This document shows, in pieces, positions 35,478 through 48,261 of a DNA stretch of 64,000 nt. Made by a program: the position numbers and the translations under genes. Origin of the DNA: Brachynemurus nebulosus (lineage: Eukaryota > Arthropoda > Insecta > Neuroptera > Myrmeleontidae); contig JAPWDM010000001.1 of assembly GCA_035578155.1 (NCBI GenBank), positions 12,127,543 through 12,191,542 of the forward strand, given 5' to 3'. Position 1 is the stretch's first letter. The number at the start of each line of letters is the position of its first letter. The notes beneath the pieces are model-generated. The model saw only the letters and a list, made by a program, of their open reading frames with translations. It was not told the DNA's origin and searched no databases.

Positions 35478-36058
35478 GAAAAGTTCCCAGGTGTCCGCCT
35501 CCGATTTCAATGCCTCTGGATACGATACATACGATAATCCAACTTCAGAACCGCTTATTGTGACATTATTACCCACTGTCAGTGTGTTAATATTAAAAAT
35601 GAGTGTATGTAAACTAGTATGTAATTTAAGAGGGTGATTCACCCCCTCTCCAATGTTGCTCAAAATGAATTTTAAAATCGAAAATTTCACTTCTACGTTA
35701 TTCTAATTGTCTTAAACTATTTTCCATGAAGAAGAACTTCTTGAACTACCCAAGTAGTACGACTATTCGACACAGTCACACCCTGGTTAACTACCCCTAT
35801 TGATGTAATTTGAACAAATTTAATATCAATAGATAGCTCTTTAAAAAAGAGCAATATCGCCAATTTAAACTTTTGCTCTATCTCTTACGGTTTTCGAGAT
35901 ATCTGTAAAATTAAATTTTTACCCTAATTTTTGAAGGGCGATATCACCCCTTCAGACTGTTTTTCCGCCGATAAAAAAATACGTCTCTCTTAGATTTCGA
36001 CGTAGAATAACATGTTTCAGCGGCATTGAAATCGGAGGCGGACACCTGGGAACCTTTC
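35478..36058. mobile_element. TIR repeat with 38-bp ends
   Basis: Inverted ends GTTCCCAGGTGTCCGCCTCC (left) and GGAGGCGGACACCTGGGAAC (right), continuing to GATTTCAATGCC/GGCATTGAAATC. The interior has R4-like phrases (GGGTGATTCACCCCCTC). The true outer boundary and target duplication are not clear. Confidence 0.65.
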
Positions 36059-36832
36059 CGTGTAAGTGAACCTTTCTTCGATTTTTGAGAGATTAAAATA
36101 TGTTACTAACAACAAAAAATATTCTCTGGTGTCCCTTTCCGATTTTAGATGACACTGAGGTATGTTTTTCTTAGTTGAAAACTAAGAGACAAAGCCGTTT
36201 AAAGGAGTGAAATCGCCCTTCAAATATTAGGGTAAATTTTTTTTTTTTTTCAAATATATTCAAACGACTTTGAAGTAAGAAATCTTCCTTCGTTTGCGCA
36301 AGTGGAGTACGTAAAATATATTAACTCATTGGTCTATGATTCATAAGACACATGTATTTGACAGGTGACGAACTTGACAAAATGACTTAGAATAATCTAT
36401 TTTAAAACGTCTTCCTGCACACTCTCAGTTATCTCTCAGTTTATTTCCTGTCGGGTCTATTTCTAGATGTGAAATCTTCAAAAACAAATTTAAATTTTTT
36501 TAGTTTCCACCGCCTTTTGAAAAAATTAACTTTTAAACAGTGACCACCACAGTTTTTAAACAAATTACATATCAATCTTTAGAAAAATAGCAACATCGTG
36601 TATTTAAGATTTTGCTTTTTGTCTCTTACCGTTTCTAGAATATTTGAAAAATTAAATTTTTACCCCAATTTTTGAAGAACAATTTCACTCTCTCAAATCG
36701 TTTTCCGCAGATGAAAAAAAATTCGAGTCTCTTAATTTCCAACGAAGAACAATATGTCTCAGTATTATCAAAATCAGAGAGGGACTGACCAAGCTATGAT
36801 AAAATTTTGCTCCTTTTAATGCCATATACATA
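36059..36832. repeat. R4-related repeat DNA
   Basis: Phrases such as AAATTTTTACCCCAATTTTT and TAGAAAAATAGCAACATCG echo R4 and the interior of 35478-36058. No coding domain. Confidence 0.4.
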
Positions 36833-37287
36833 CCGAGTGTTCATAAAGTTCCGAAACAACACCGCAAAAGTTCCGCAAAATCTCAGTTAATATTGACTTT
36901 ATCGAAAAATAATCTGGACAAAAGTTTCATGGGAAGAAATGAGGAACTAGAAGATGACCTCGAATTTGACCTTAACCAACCAGTATCTTGAGAATCAACA
37001 TATTTTTTCGTTTTTATGACCTTCACACGACTTTGGGATATGAAGTATGAATATGGTTTTGAACGTAGAATTTCCCGCTCTTTCCGAATCCGAGGTCAAA
37101 AATAGGGGTTTCTATTTAAAAAAAAGTTGACCTCCATATTTTGGTCAAGGTCATGTTCAGGGTCAAATTCGAGGTCATTTTCTAGTTCTTCGTTTCTTCC
37201 CGTATGAAACTTTTGTCCGGGTTATTTTTCGATAAAGTCAATATTAACTGGGATTTTCAGCTGTTCCGGAACTTTATGAGCACTCGG
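36833..37287. mobile_element. Foldback MITE with TA flanks
   Basis: 455 bp. Ends CCGAGTGTTCATAAAGTTCC and GGAACTTTATGAGCACTCGG; arms of about 130 bp pair, including AATATTGACTTTATCGAAAA. TA lies at 36831-36832 and 37288-37289. The left arm carries a small indel relative to the right. Confidence 0.85.
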
Positions 37288-37431
37288 TATATAGAATTGT
37301 TTTAAGCCTGCGGTTTGATTTTTCTCGCCCCAGTAAGTCTGGAGAATTTTATTAATTTAGGCGCCAACATACATATACACTATTCGTACATAGGTATGTA
37401 GTTACATACACAAAGAGGAGCTAGTAAACAC

Positions 37432-37806
37432 TCAAGGTCTGGAAATACCTCCCTTTCTTATAACTATAGCTTCGCTGTATAACTTATATGGACGGGAAAG
37501 TAAAAGGAAATTAATGGAAACAAGATCTCCTTTTTCTAAAAAAAAAAAATAATAAATTGCACTGAAATCTATTTTTTTACACAATATACAATAACTTTGA
37601 TCGTTAAAACTCGAAGCTTTCAGGTTCCCCAGTGATAATAAAGCAGACTTCGGCGAGACAAACGCAGTCTTACTGAAACGATTTTTGACAAATGTTTTAC
37701 TGTGTGGTCTGTATGGAAGAGCAGAAAATTTCAGTGGTTGGTTTCTAGTATAGGATTTTTTCCAGTTTAAAATCCTCTTACGTATAAACTTTTTTATTTT
37801 TTTCAA
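37432..37806 (-). CDS. Unrecognised 124-codon open frame
   Basis: A lysine- and serine-rich frame (begins MKKIKKFIRKRILNWKKSYT) on the minus strand, preceded on that strand by a run of 22 T. There is no domain, signal peptide or relative I can name. In this base composition a frame of this length is uncommon but not decisive. The adjacent A22 on the plus strand could instead mark the 3' end of a retroposed sequence running the other way. Low confidence as a gene. Confidence 0.12.
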   Translation of the reverse strand: MKKIKKFIRKRILNWKKSYTRNQPLKFSALPYRPHSKTFVKNRFSKTAFVSPKSALLSLGNLKASSFNDQSYCILCKKIDFSAIYYFFFLEKGDLVSINFLLLSRPYKLYSEAIVIRKGGISRP

Positions 37807-37826
37807 AAAAAAAAAAAAAAAAAAAA
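37805..37826. repeat. Poly(A) tract, 22 bases
   Basis: Uninterrupted A run on the plus strand. It could be the tail of a retroposed sequence to its left, but no SINE head or target duplication was found. Confidence 0.8.
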
Positions 37827-38090
37827 CAATAATATATAAATACTAAGATATTCACATCATGGAATTCACTTCCTGAACATATTTGTGTAGTTGTACGACT
37901 TATGTATATTTCTTAGAATGTATTATATTCTAAATAAATAAATGACATGAGCATCATATCTCTATTCAAATAAGAAAAAAATACCAAAATAATAAATTTA
38001 TCTGCAGGAAGGAACAAAACATACTTACGAGTATTAATAATAAAAGACATCTTGTACAAGTTTTCGTTATTCCCATATATTATGCATATA

Positions 38091-39083
38091 TCGCTCCATT
38101 ATTGCAATAGTCGGTTATCTGGGAAATATCAACTTTTGAGATATCCAAGTTTAAAGTTTTTTTAGAATATATTTATTGTCTTTTGAGAGTTATTTGAAAT
38201 CCAATTTTAATGCAGTTTTGACCGAAAACTCTTTAAATACGATATTAAATTATACTATGAAAATTAAAAGAAATATTTTATTTTATCGGCCCAAATTTTC
38301 AAATTTTCCTAGATAACTGACTATTGCATAAAAATATTTTGAATAGAATTAGTACGATGGTAAAAATAACCCAATTTTAAAAATGAAAACCATTATTAAG
38401 TGAAATAAAACCATTTCTTTTAACATAAAAATACTGAAAAAAAGTTAATAAACTCATCACAAATTATTCACTAATTAAAACCTAAAAAGCATGAACCTTG
38501 ATAATGACAATTTGACAAATTTTACAGGACACCAAAGATAAAGTTTGAGAGCTGGTATTTTCCTATTATGATTTTTCTTGAACATCCAGGCAGTATAGTT
38601 AAAACGTAGTGAAATTCTACTAACATAATTAAAAAATTGATTAAATAACATTATATTAATCATAAAAGCATGCATATTGTAATACAATTACTACATTGTT
38701 AACATTTTCTTTGTTTGATTTGACGTAACGAATTTCTTTTAAAATTTTAAAATTCGGTTATGTTGCTTAGTTTGTAAAATTTTCAAAATTTTTTTTGCTT
38801 CAATACTCGGATAAAATGCAATAACCTAGTATTGTAGTAAAAATAAATTGAATTTGACGCTTCAGCAGTACGGTTATATCGATATACCTTAGTCTTGCAA
38901 CAATTAAAATTTAAATTTATTAAAATTGTCATACAAGGATATCGATTATATTAGCAAAAATATTAAGCTTAGAGCTTAACTGATTGTAGCATCTGAAAGG
39001 TACGCTCTTCCTCTTTCGAATGATGTAAATAACTCAAAAATGTAATTTTGCCCAGATAACCGACTATTGCAATAATGGAGCGA
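38091..39083. mobile_element. TA-flanked TIR element with perfect ends
   Basis: 993 bp. The ends TCGCTCCATTATTGCAATAG and CTATTGCAATAATGGAGCGA continue as identical inverted sequence for at least 34 bp (to GGTTATCTGGG). TA lies at 38089-38090 and 39084-39085. An inner degenerate copy of the end sits at about 38308-38332. A 70-codon minus-strand frame inside shows no domain. Perfect ends suggest recent movement or conversion. Confidence 0.85.
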
Positions 39084-39196
39084 TATGTTCAAGTTACATG
39101 ATATAATCTGATTTCTTTGTATTAACCGTTGATTAACATAATCTGTTACAGTGGTTAGAAAGTAAAAAACTCGAAGAATTTAATATTAACTCGCAC

Positions 39197-39306
39197 TCGG
39201 TTTCTAGGGACCTCAGAGAAAAAATTTATATTATAGTCCCAGGCTCAAGTTACATCATGTAAGTGACTGTAATAGTTGAATCTTCGATTCGAAAATGCGC
39301 CAAAAA
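39197..39306 (-). mobile_element. HLE-1 5' fragment
   Basis: On the minus strand the order of blocks is hairpin, CAACTATTACAGTCAC, and GAGGTCCCTAGAAACCGAG, the HLE-1 start with the family's usual spacing. Cut off on the inner side. Confidence 0.6.
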
Positions 39307-39853
39307 TGGATCAGAAAATTAAATGTTTCCCATTTTTTTGATCTTTTGATCGTGGTCGCGTTTTTGAGGTTGAAGCAACTTGATTGCTTTTGATGATTTT
39401 CATTTTCTATAATCTTGCAACGACAAACCCAGTATTACTATAGTCCAAAAATATCAAAATTACTAAATATTCTAATTAAATAAAAATTAGGACTAGGCAT
39501 CCTTACAAAAACAGCCTTTGTGTGCGTCCTATCGTTCTTATTTCATATTTCTGTCTCTCATATTACAGTCACTTTACATTGTGAAATTTTCTTTTATTCC
39601 TTAAAATATCTTTTCAATGCTATATATTACAGTATTACACAATAGTAATGTCAACACAATAACTGACACATATTTGTCAAAATAATAAACATTAGAAAGG
39701 CTAGTAAAAGCTATTCCTTAATATAAAAGAATCTCTTTCGCCGCGTATGGCTATTATATTATATTAGGGCGCCAGACTGATTGCAATACACTACACCAAT
39801 GATTTGAAATAAGGCAAGGCAATTGCGTATGTATTTGTCACACGAATATAAAA
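39307..39853. other. Unassigned DNA
   Basis: No gene or repeat boundary is recognised. Confidence 0.4.
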
Positions 39854-40196
39854 ATACCCCTGTCGCAGCATCTGCATAACATAGCGAATTTCCAAATCTT
39901 GGGCACTGGCGGATCTCATCTAAGACCTGTACCTATTTAAATTAGTTTAGCTTTCTAAGAGTAAAAGAATTTTTAAAATCGGCTAGGTAATTAGTTTTGG
40001 TATTTTTGGGGACCCAAGAACCCGAACGAATTTTGTGCAGCATAGTTGTATCCATCTTAAATAATTTAGTGCTCTAGCAGTGAGAAATTTTTTAGCATCG
40101 GTTCGATAGCTTATTACGGGCGTTTTCGGATCTGCAAGATCCCGGTGGACCTCATTAAAAAATCAGCTCGACCGTATATTCTAGGCGGACTTTAAG

Positions 40197-40198
<2 letters not shown>

Positions 40199-40287
<89 letters not shown>
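40199..40287. repeat. (TA)n microsatellite
   Basis: About 88 bp of TA repeats inside HLE-1 copy B. Confidence 0.95.
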
Positions 40288-40290
<3 letters not shown>

Positions 40291-40380
40291 AACCCGTTGT
40301 GTAGCATTCTACGCCGCATTTGCATCCGCAGGACAGTTGTCGATCTCAGATAACACAACCTGTACCTATCTAAAATAGTT

Positions 40381-42000
40381 TACCTCGGTAATAGTAAAAA
40401 AGTTTCAAAATCGGTCAGTTATTTTATTTTTGACACTTTTAGGTCCTACTGACACTGTCAAACCTTACATAACGTAATCTATATGTTTCTAAAATAGCTT
40501 AGCTCCCCAACAGTGAAAAAATTTTCAAAATCGGTCGGTTAGTTTATTTTTGACACTTTTGGATCCGATGGACCCTGGCAGACTTTACATAACGTAATCT
40601 ATATTTATCTAAAATAGTTTAGCTCTGTAACAGTGAAAAAATTTTCAAAATCGGTCGGTTAGTTTATTTTTGACACTTTTGGATCCCATGGACCCGGGCA
40701 GACCTTACCTAACGTAATTTATATTTATCTAAAATAGTTTAGCTCTGTAACAGTGAAAAAATTTTCAAAATCGGTCAGTTAGTTTATTTTTGACACTTTT
40801 GGATCCGATGGACCCTGGCAGACTTTACATAACGTAATCTATATTTATCTAAAATAGTTTAGCTCTGTAACAGTGAAAAAATTTTCAAAATCGGTCGGTT
40901 AGTTTATTTTTACCACTTTTGGGTCCCATGGACCCTGGTGGACCCTAAATAACGTAATGTATGTCTATCTAAAATAGCTTAGTTCCCCAACAGTGAAAAA
41001 ATTTTCAAAATCGGTCGGTTAGTTTATTTTTGACACTTTTGGATCCCATGGGCCCTGGCAGACCTTACATAACGTAATCTATATTTATCTAAAATAGTTT
41101 AGCTCTGTAACAGTGAAAAAATTTTCAAAATCGGTCGGTTAGTTTATTTTTGACACTTTTGGATCCCATGGACCCTGGCAGACCTTACATAACGTAATCT
41201 ATATTTATCTAAAATAGTTTAGCTCTGTAACAGTGAAACAATTTTCAAAATCGGTCGGTTAGTTTATTTTTGACACTTTTGGATCCGATGGACCCTGGCA
41301 GACTTTACATAACGTAATCTATATTTATCTAAAATAGTTTAGCTCTGTAACAGTGAAAAAATTTTCAAAATCGGTCGGTTAGTTTATTTTTACCACTTTT
41401 GGGTCCTATGGACCCTGGTGGACCCTAAATAATGTAATGTATCTCTATCTAAAATAGCTTAGTTCCCCAACAGTGAAAAAATTTTCAAAATCGGTCGGTT
41501 AGTTTATTTTTGACACTTTTGGATCATATGGACCCAGGCAGACCTTACATAACGTAATCTATATTTATCTAAAATAGTTTAGCTCTGTTACAGTGAAAAA
41601 ATTTTCAAAATCGGTCGGTTAGTTTATTTTTGACACTTTTGGATCCCATGGACCCTAGCAGACCTTACATAACATAATTTATATTTATCTAAAATAGTTT
41701 AGCTCTGTAACAGTGAACAAATTTTCAACATCGGTCAGTTAGTTTATTTTTGACACTTCTGGATCCTATGGACCCTGGCAGACCATACATAACGTAATCG
41801 ATATTTATCTAAAATAGTTTAGCTCTGTAACAGTGAAAAAATTTTCAAAATCGGTCAGTTAGTTTATTTTTGACACTTTTGGGTCCTGTGGACCCTGGAG
41901 GACCTTACGTAATGTATTCTAAATCTATCTAAAATAGTTTAGCTCTGTAACAGTGAAGAAATTTTTAAAATTGGTCGTTTAGTTTATTTTTTACAATTAT
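40381..42000 (-). repeat. 120-bp satellite array, about 13.5 units
   Basis: The unit contains CAGTGAAAAAATTTTCAAAA, TCGGTCGGTTAGTTTATTTT and TGACACTTTTGGATCC. Successive units keep an exact 120-bp spacing with no net indel over the whole array. Diagnostic variants recur every four units: AGCTCCCCAA/AGTTCCCCAA at 40501, 40981 and 41461, and GGACCCTAAATAA at 40941 and 41421. This gives a 480-bp higher-order repeat present about three times. Edge units are more diverged. Stops occur in each frame I checked, so it is not coding. Confidence 0.95.
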
Positions 42001-42455
42001 GGGATCAGTAAATCCTGGCGAAACTCATACAAGTCTAGTACTCTAACAGTAAGAAAAGGGTTCTAAGGATCTCATATAACTTATGGCAGTCCGTAAGCTT
42101 CTTGCGGACTTCATTTAATTAATTAATTCAAATACTTTAACTTACTAACTGTGAAAAAATTTTTAAAATCGATTGGTTAATTAATTTCTGGCCTTTTTAG
42201 GTCCCGAAAACCTTGACCTCACATAAAATACCTTAAATCCATTTGAAATGGTTTAATTTTTTAACATTAAATTAACATTAAATTTTTAACATTAAATTCA
42301 AAATATTTTTCCGTGCATACATATGTACATTGTACATATTTTGTTTTGTTTCATATTTAATAATATTATATCATAACATAATCTTCAATTTCTTGTTTAC
42401 TTAAAAATTCAATAAAAAAAAAAAACGACGGGTTGCACTCCCGGTAGTGCCGGCA

Positions 42456-43309
42456 GAAGTGAAAACTTGAAAATTAACGTTGTGCATTTTTGATATTTTG
42501 GAATGGTTAGGGAATAATTTTGCACGAATTGCTTTAATTATCAGTATAAAAGTACTATCATTTATGTGGTAGAATACAATATTTATTTATTGCGCTATCG
42601 TACACGGCAAACCCTGCCGAACGCTAGCAAAAGTGGACTTTTATGTGCGCGTTTGGAGCGCTGTATCTTTTCATCTGTACAAGATAGACAGGATGCGATT
42701 CTCTACAAAAAAGGTCTTAACACTTTTTAATGTATCTATCACCGTTTTCGCTACGTAAGCGGTGAAAGCTCAAAAAACGCTATTTATGAATTTTCAATAT
42801 TGTTTAAACAATATAAAAAAACATTTCCGTAAGTGCACATTTTGCACAAATGTTCTCTTCGGTAATCCCTACAAGAATCTCTTTTTAAAAATTTTTTATC
42901 TCTATTCTAGAATTAATGTTTAATGAGATAGGGCTTAAAATTAGTGCTATTGGAGTAAACCCGTATAAATATCTATCTGTCCTTTCGCGTTACACTGGTT
43001 TCAGTAGTATAGAGATACTACCGTTCGTTCTGTATTCTGTACTACTGTCTACTGTTATGTACTGTCGTCTTACGAATTTTCGATCAGGTCACGTGTCCTG
43101 ACGCCAGTTTAACATTTTTTACCCATTACAAAAAAAGTGTACAACGCAGTTTATTGTCTGCTCTACTGACTGTCTACTTTCCATTCGTCTTACGAATTTT
43201 TGATCAGATCTTACGAATTTTCGATCAGGTCACGTGACCTGACGCGAGTTTAACATTTTTTACCCATTACAAAAAAAGTGTACAACGCCGCTAAAGAAGT
43301 TTTCACTTC
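42456..43309. mobile_element. TIR repeat, about 850 bp
   Basis: The left end GAAGTGAAAACTT, then CGTTGTGCATTTTT, pairs with the right end AAAAAGTGTACAACG then AAGTTTTCACTTC. The right subterminal part is tandemly duplicated (43069-43150 and 43210-43292). No transposase frame; class unknown. A weak 61-codon frame at 42916 is not recognised. Confidence 0.5.
43069..43292. repeat. Tandem duplication, 141-bp spacing
   Basis: CTTACGAATTTTCGATCAGG through GTGTACAACGC occurs twice, with a third partial start at about 43190. The copies differ at a few bases (CACGTGTCC and CACGTGACC). Confidence 0.85.
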
Positions 43310-43545
43310 AAAAAAAATTCTTCATTACATTAGCTTAGAAAATCTGTTTAATTTACATTTTTTAACATGAGATAGAACCATGCTAATTATAATGCAATAA
43401 ATGAGAAACAAAACTCTATACATGTAGGTGTGTTATAACACATGTATGTGAATATACTTCACTTGTTCTCACAAAATTCTTTAATAAAAAAGTGAAATAT
43501 TTTTATACTTCATAAAGAACTGAGATAGAAATATAAATTACTTAT

Positions 43546-43844
43546 TACAATGACAAAGAGAGCAAAATAAGGCAATAGTGAAAATTACGATTTTCTCGAA
43601 AACTACTTAACATAGAAAGAAAATTATAAGAACATTTTCCTCATAATTTTTTTTTTCCTTTTCAACGATGTAAAAATCGAACTGTCTTATGATAGGATCG
43701 AATGATAAAAAATGGCCAGAAAACCTACTTCTGGGCATCCGACGTGTCTGGCTAACGAACTTAGCCAAGCCAATTCAGAATCCAGTCCGCACACAAAATT
43801 TCATAAGCGTTAGACGTTTCGTTCGAGAGTTATCGTGGGAACAC

Positions 43845-43910
<66 letters not shown>

Positions 43911-44007
43911 GTGTTCCCACGATAACTCTCGAACGAAACGTCTAACGTTTATGAAATTTTGTGTGCGGACCGGATTCTGAATTGGCTTGGCTAAGTTCGT
44001 TAGCCAG

Positions 44008-44087
<80 letters not shown>

Positions 44088-44213
44088 TTTAGTGAATATC
44101 ATTTTCGTATTCTAGGGACCTCAAAACAGATTTCTGCCAAAGTCCCGGACTCAGATTGCGTCATGAGACCTACTGTAATAGCTGAATTTCGAGTTTTCGA
44201 AATTCGCTAAAAA
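43546..44213 (-). mobile_element. HLE-1 copy with internal inverted duplication
   Basis: The 5' end at 44213 (minus strand: TTAGCGAATTTCGAAAACTC) is followed by CAGCTATTACAGTAGG and a (TA)n tract at 44014-44083. Then 44012-43905 and 43850-43744 are inverted copies of the same block around a second (TA)n tract (43849-43906). The 3' part matches copy a (684-1163) and its variant end. Confidence 0.75.
43744..44012. repeat. Inverted duplication around a (TA)n tract
   Basis: Arms of about 107 bp (43744-43850 and 43905-44012) differ at two bases by my reading. Together with the TA tract they form one long self-complementary stretch of about 270 bp. Confidence 0.9.
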
Positions 44214-44274
44214 ATTACAAAATATTATTACAAACAACTGTAATTTTATCAACTCTTATCAATTAAAGCTCGTA

Positions 44275-44590
44275 TGACAGATTTTTTCACTGTTAAAAAG
44301 CTAAATTAAACCAGATTAACATAGTATAATATGTTATATAAGGTACCCTGCACTCTCTTGGGGCCTAAAAAGCTCCTTTAGTGAACTACTCAATCAATTT
44401 TGAACATTTTTCACTGTTTGATAGCTAAACTATTGCATATTATCACAGACTATATTATATTATGGGATTATGAGATGCGATGAAGTTCTGCTGACTAAAA
44501 AAGCTTCCAAAATAAATTATTCAACCGATTCTGAAAATTATTTCGCTGTTAGAAAGTTAAACTATTCCAGACAAAGTACCGGAAAAGAGC
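44275..44590 (+). repeat. Degenerate HLE-1 satellite units
   Basis: About two and a half diverged units, recognised by TTTTTTCACTGTTAAAAAGC, TTTTCACTGTTTGATAGC and TTTCGCTGTTAGAAAG at roughly 125-bp spacing, oriented as in copy A. Confidence 0.65.
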
Positions 44591-44611
44591 TTAAAATAAA
44601 TAACTAGACGG

Positions 44612-44790
44612 AACTTGGGTAGTAGGATCATAGAAATTACGGAAGGTCACAGTGATTGTGGACCACTGAGTAGTAAGATTACTGTGGTCATGAGCCACTG
44701 AGTAGTAAGATCCCAGTGATTATTGATCACTGGGTAGTAAGGTAATAGTGATTATGGACCAGTTGGTAGAAGATTATGGGTAGTGAAGTC
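44612..44790. repeat. 32-bp minisatellite
   Basis: About four to five units with consensus CCACTGAGTAGTAAGAT preceded by CAGTGATTATGGA. Spacing is 32, 32, 32 and 31 bp. It ends just before the LTR-like start at 44798. Confidence 0.8.
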
Positions 44791-44900
44791 ATAGTAATGT
44801 GAAGAGCCGCCGATATTGTAAAATGTGCATTACGAAATTAATATACATGTCTATAAATTTAAGCATTGTTTGGCTTAGCCAATCGAACAGGTAAATTACG

Positions 44901-44908
44901 TATAAATA
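44901..44908 (+). promoter_or_regulatory. TATA box of the LTR
   Basis: TATAAATA, with an initiator-like ACAGTTTGCG 30 bp downstream at 44931. The spacing suits an RNA polymerase II promoter. Confidence 0.4.
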
Positions 44909-45253
44909 AGACGTTCAGTAGTAGAATAGGACAGTTTGCGGTAAATAATAGTAGACAGTAACGGTCAATAATAGAGAAAAAGAAAAGGGTTGGTCGTCCT
45001 AGTGGCGGCGGGACCTAGTCACCGAGAGAGAGAGGCATCCAGATGGGTTCCAAGGGTAAGTAGTGTATAGTTGTTTTATTGTTTTATTTGAAGGGTTAAT
45101 ATTTAAGTAATTTAATAATTGTTTTATTTGTTTGATTTGTGTATAGTTGTTTTATTTTGTTAAATTTACGGGTTTAATTCCGGAAGTAGCATTAGCATTA
45201 GAGTAATGTTAGGTAGTGGTGTTTTAAACTTTTAATTATTATTCTTTTATTCC

Positions 45254-46994
<1,741 letters not shown>

Positions 46995-47044
46995 TCTTTG
47001 TATCTGGTTTAATTTAAAGAGTTGGGGTTATTTTATGTGATCGT

Positions 47045-47176
47045 TTTTAGCGAATTTCCAGAATGGAATTCAGCTATTACAGCCACTGTCATGACGCGAC
47101 TTGAACCCGGGACCATGGCAGAAATTTGTTTTGAGGTCCCTAGAAACCGAAAATAATATTCACCAAAATTTATATA

Positions 47177-47265
<89 letters not shown>

Positions 47266-47591
47266 CCGCACGATAACTCTCGAACGAAATGTCCTAGGTT
47301 TACGAAATTTGGTGAAAATGTTGGAAGTCCCAAACCGTTGGACAAGTTCGTTAGCCAGACACGTCGGATGCCAGGAACATGGTGTTTGTGCTTGCAAAAA
47401 ATTAGTTTTTTGCCAAAATTTCCACTTATTTAAAAATTTTTGCGAAATTTTTTTACATCATTTAAACGACGAAAAAAAATTACATAAAAAAGGTCTTTAA
47501 ACTATTATTCTATGTCAACTAGTTTCCGAGAAAATTTAATTTTTATAAAAGGGCATTCGCTATGTTATGCAGGATGCTGCGACAGGGGTAT
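47045..47591 (+). mobile_element. HLE-1 complete short copy
   Basis: The best complete example: TTTTTAGCGAATTTCC with the hairpin GAATTTCCAGAATGGAATTC, then CAGCTATTACAGCCAC, GAGGTCCCTAGAAACCG, (TA)n 47169-47262, CGATAACTCTCGAACGAAA, GGACAAGTTCGTTAGCCAG and CCAAAATTTCCACTTATT. It then has the inverted subterminal motif GGGCATTCGCTA and the end GCAGGATGCTGCGACAGGGG. 547 bp, no coding capacity. Confidence 0.85.
47169..47262. repeat. (TA)n microsatellite
   Basis: TA repeats with one TGTATA break near 47180, central in the complete HLE-1 copy. Confidence 0.95.
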
Positions 47592-47756
47592 ACCTATATG
47601 CATAATTATATGAAAGATGTGTTTGTGGTAGGTACAGGAAGATAGATTGTATATAAGTCATATATGTCATACATATGTATATGTTTGTATGTTACTTATA
47701 TGCCGTTTTTTAGGGTTCCGAAGAAAGTTCTATTTTTTAGAGCTCCGAAATAAATC

Positions 47757-48092
47757 TCCCGAGACTATAATAGAAATTGGTTTTGGGGGTCCCTAGAAAC
47801 CAAAAATAATATTCACTAAAATTTATGTATTAAATTTATATTTAGTCCCACACCGTTGGACAAATTCGTTAGCCAGCCATGTCGGATGCCTAGAACATGG
47901 TTTTTTTGACCATTTTTCGTGAAAAAAATTAGTTTTTGCCAAAATTTTCTAAAGTTAAAAATTTTTTGACATTTATTTACACCATTAGAAAGAGGAGGAA
48001 AAATCACTTAAAAGGGTGAAAAATCACAGAAAAACGGATTTTTATAAACGGAAATTCGCTATGTTATGCAGGATGCTGCGACAGGGGTATTT
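47757..48092 (+). mobile_element. HLE-1 copy, 5' truncated, no TA tract
   Basis: Same order of blocks as its neighbour from GGTCCCTAGAAACC onward, ending GGAAATTCGCTATGTTATGC and GCTGCGACAGGGGTA. The (TA)n tract is replaced by a plain ATGTATTAAATTTATAT. It lies 165 bp downstream of the complete copy in the same orientation. Confidence 0.8.
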
Positions 48093-48184
48093 TGATATTT
48101 TTTGATGTGATCGTTTTTTTTATCTATTTTGTATTATATTATGTATTATGTATTTTTCCTAGAAAATACATATTTACCTTTTTG

Positions 48185-48186
<2 letters not shown>

Positions 48187-48260
<74 letters not shown>
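48187..48260. repeat. (TA)n microsatellite
   Basis: 74 bp of TA repeats within the LTR-like region. Confidence 0.95.

Positions 48261-48261
<1 letters not shown>

Larger units (their letters stand above)
39854..42412 (-). mobile_element. HLE-1 copy B with expanded satellite array
   Basis: The 3' end (plus-strand left edge) reads TACCCCTGTCGCAGCATC then CATAACATAGCGAATTTCC, the terminal hairpin region and subterminal motif. Inside are a (TA)n tract (40199-40287), the 120-bp array (about 40381-42000) and, at the far side, TTCTTGTTTACTT shared with copy A near 2095. It lacks the LRR capture and the MITE of copy A. The TA tract is absent at the corresponding place in copy A (between AAAAATC and TTCAAAACCCGTT), so it was gained here or lost there. 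Confidence 0.75.

Noticed and set aside
40381..42000. CRISPR-like array (regular direct repeats)
   Set aside because: The repeated unit is 120 bp with no unique spacers, in a eukaryotic repeat element; it is a satellite array.
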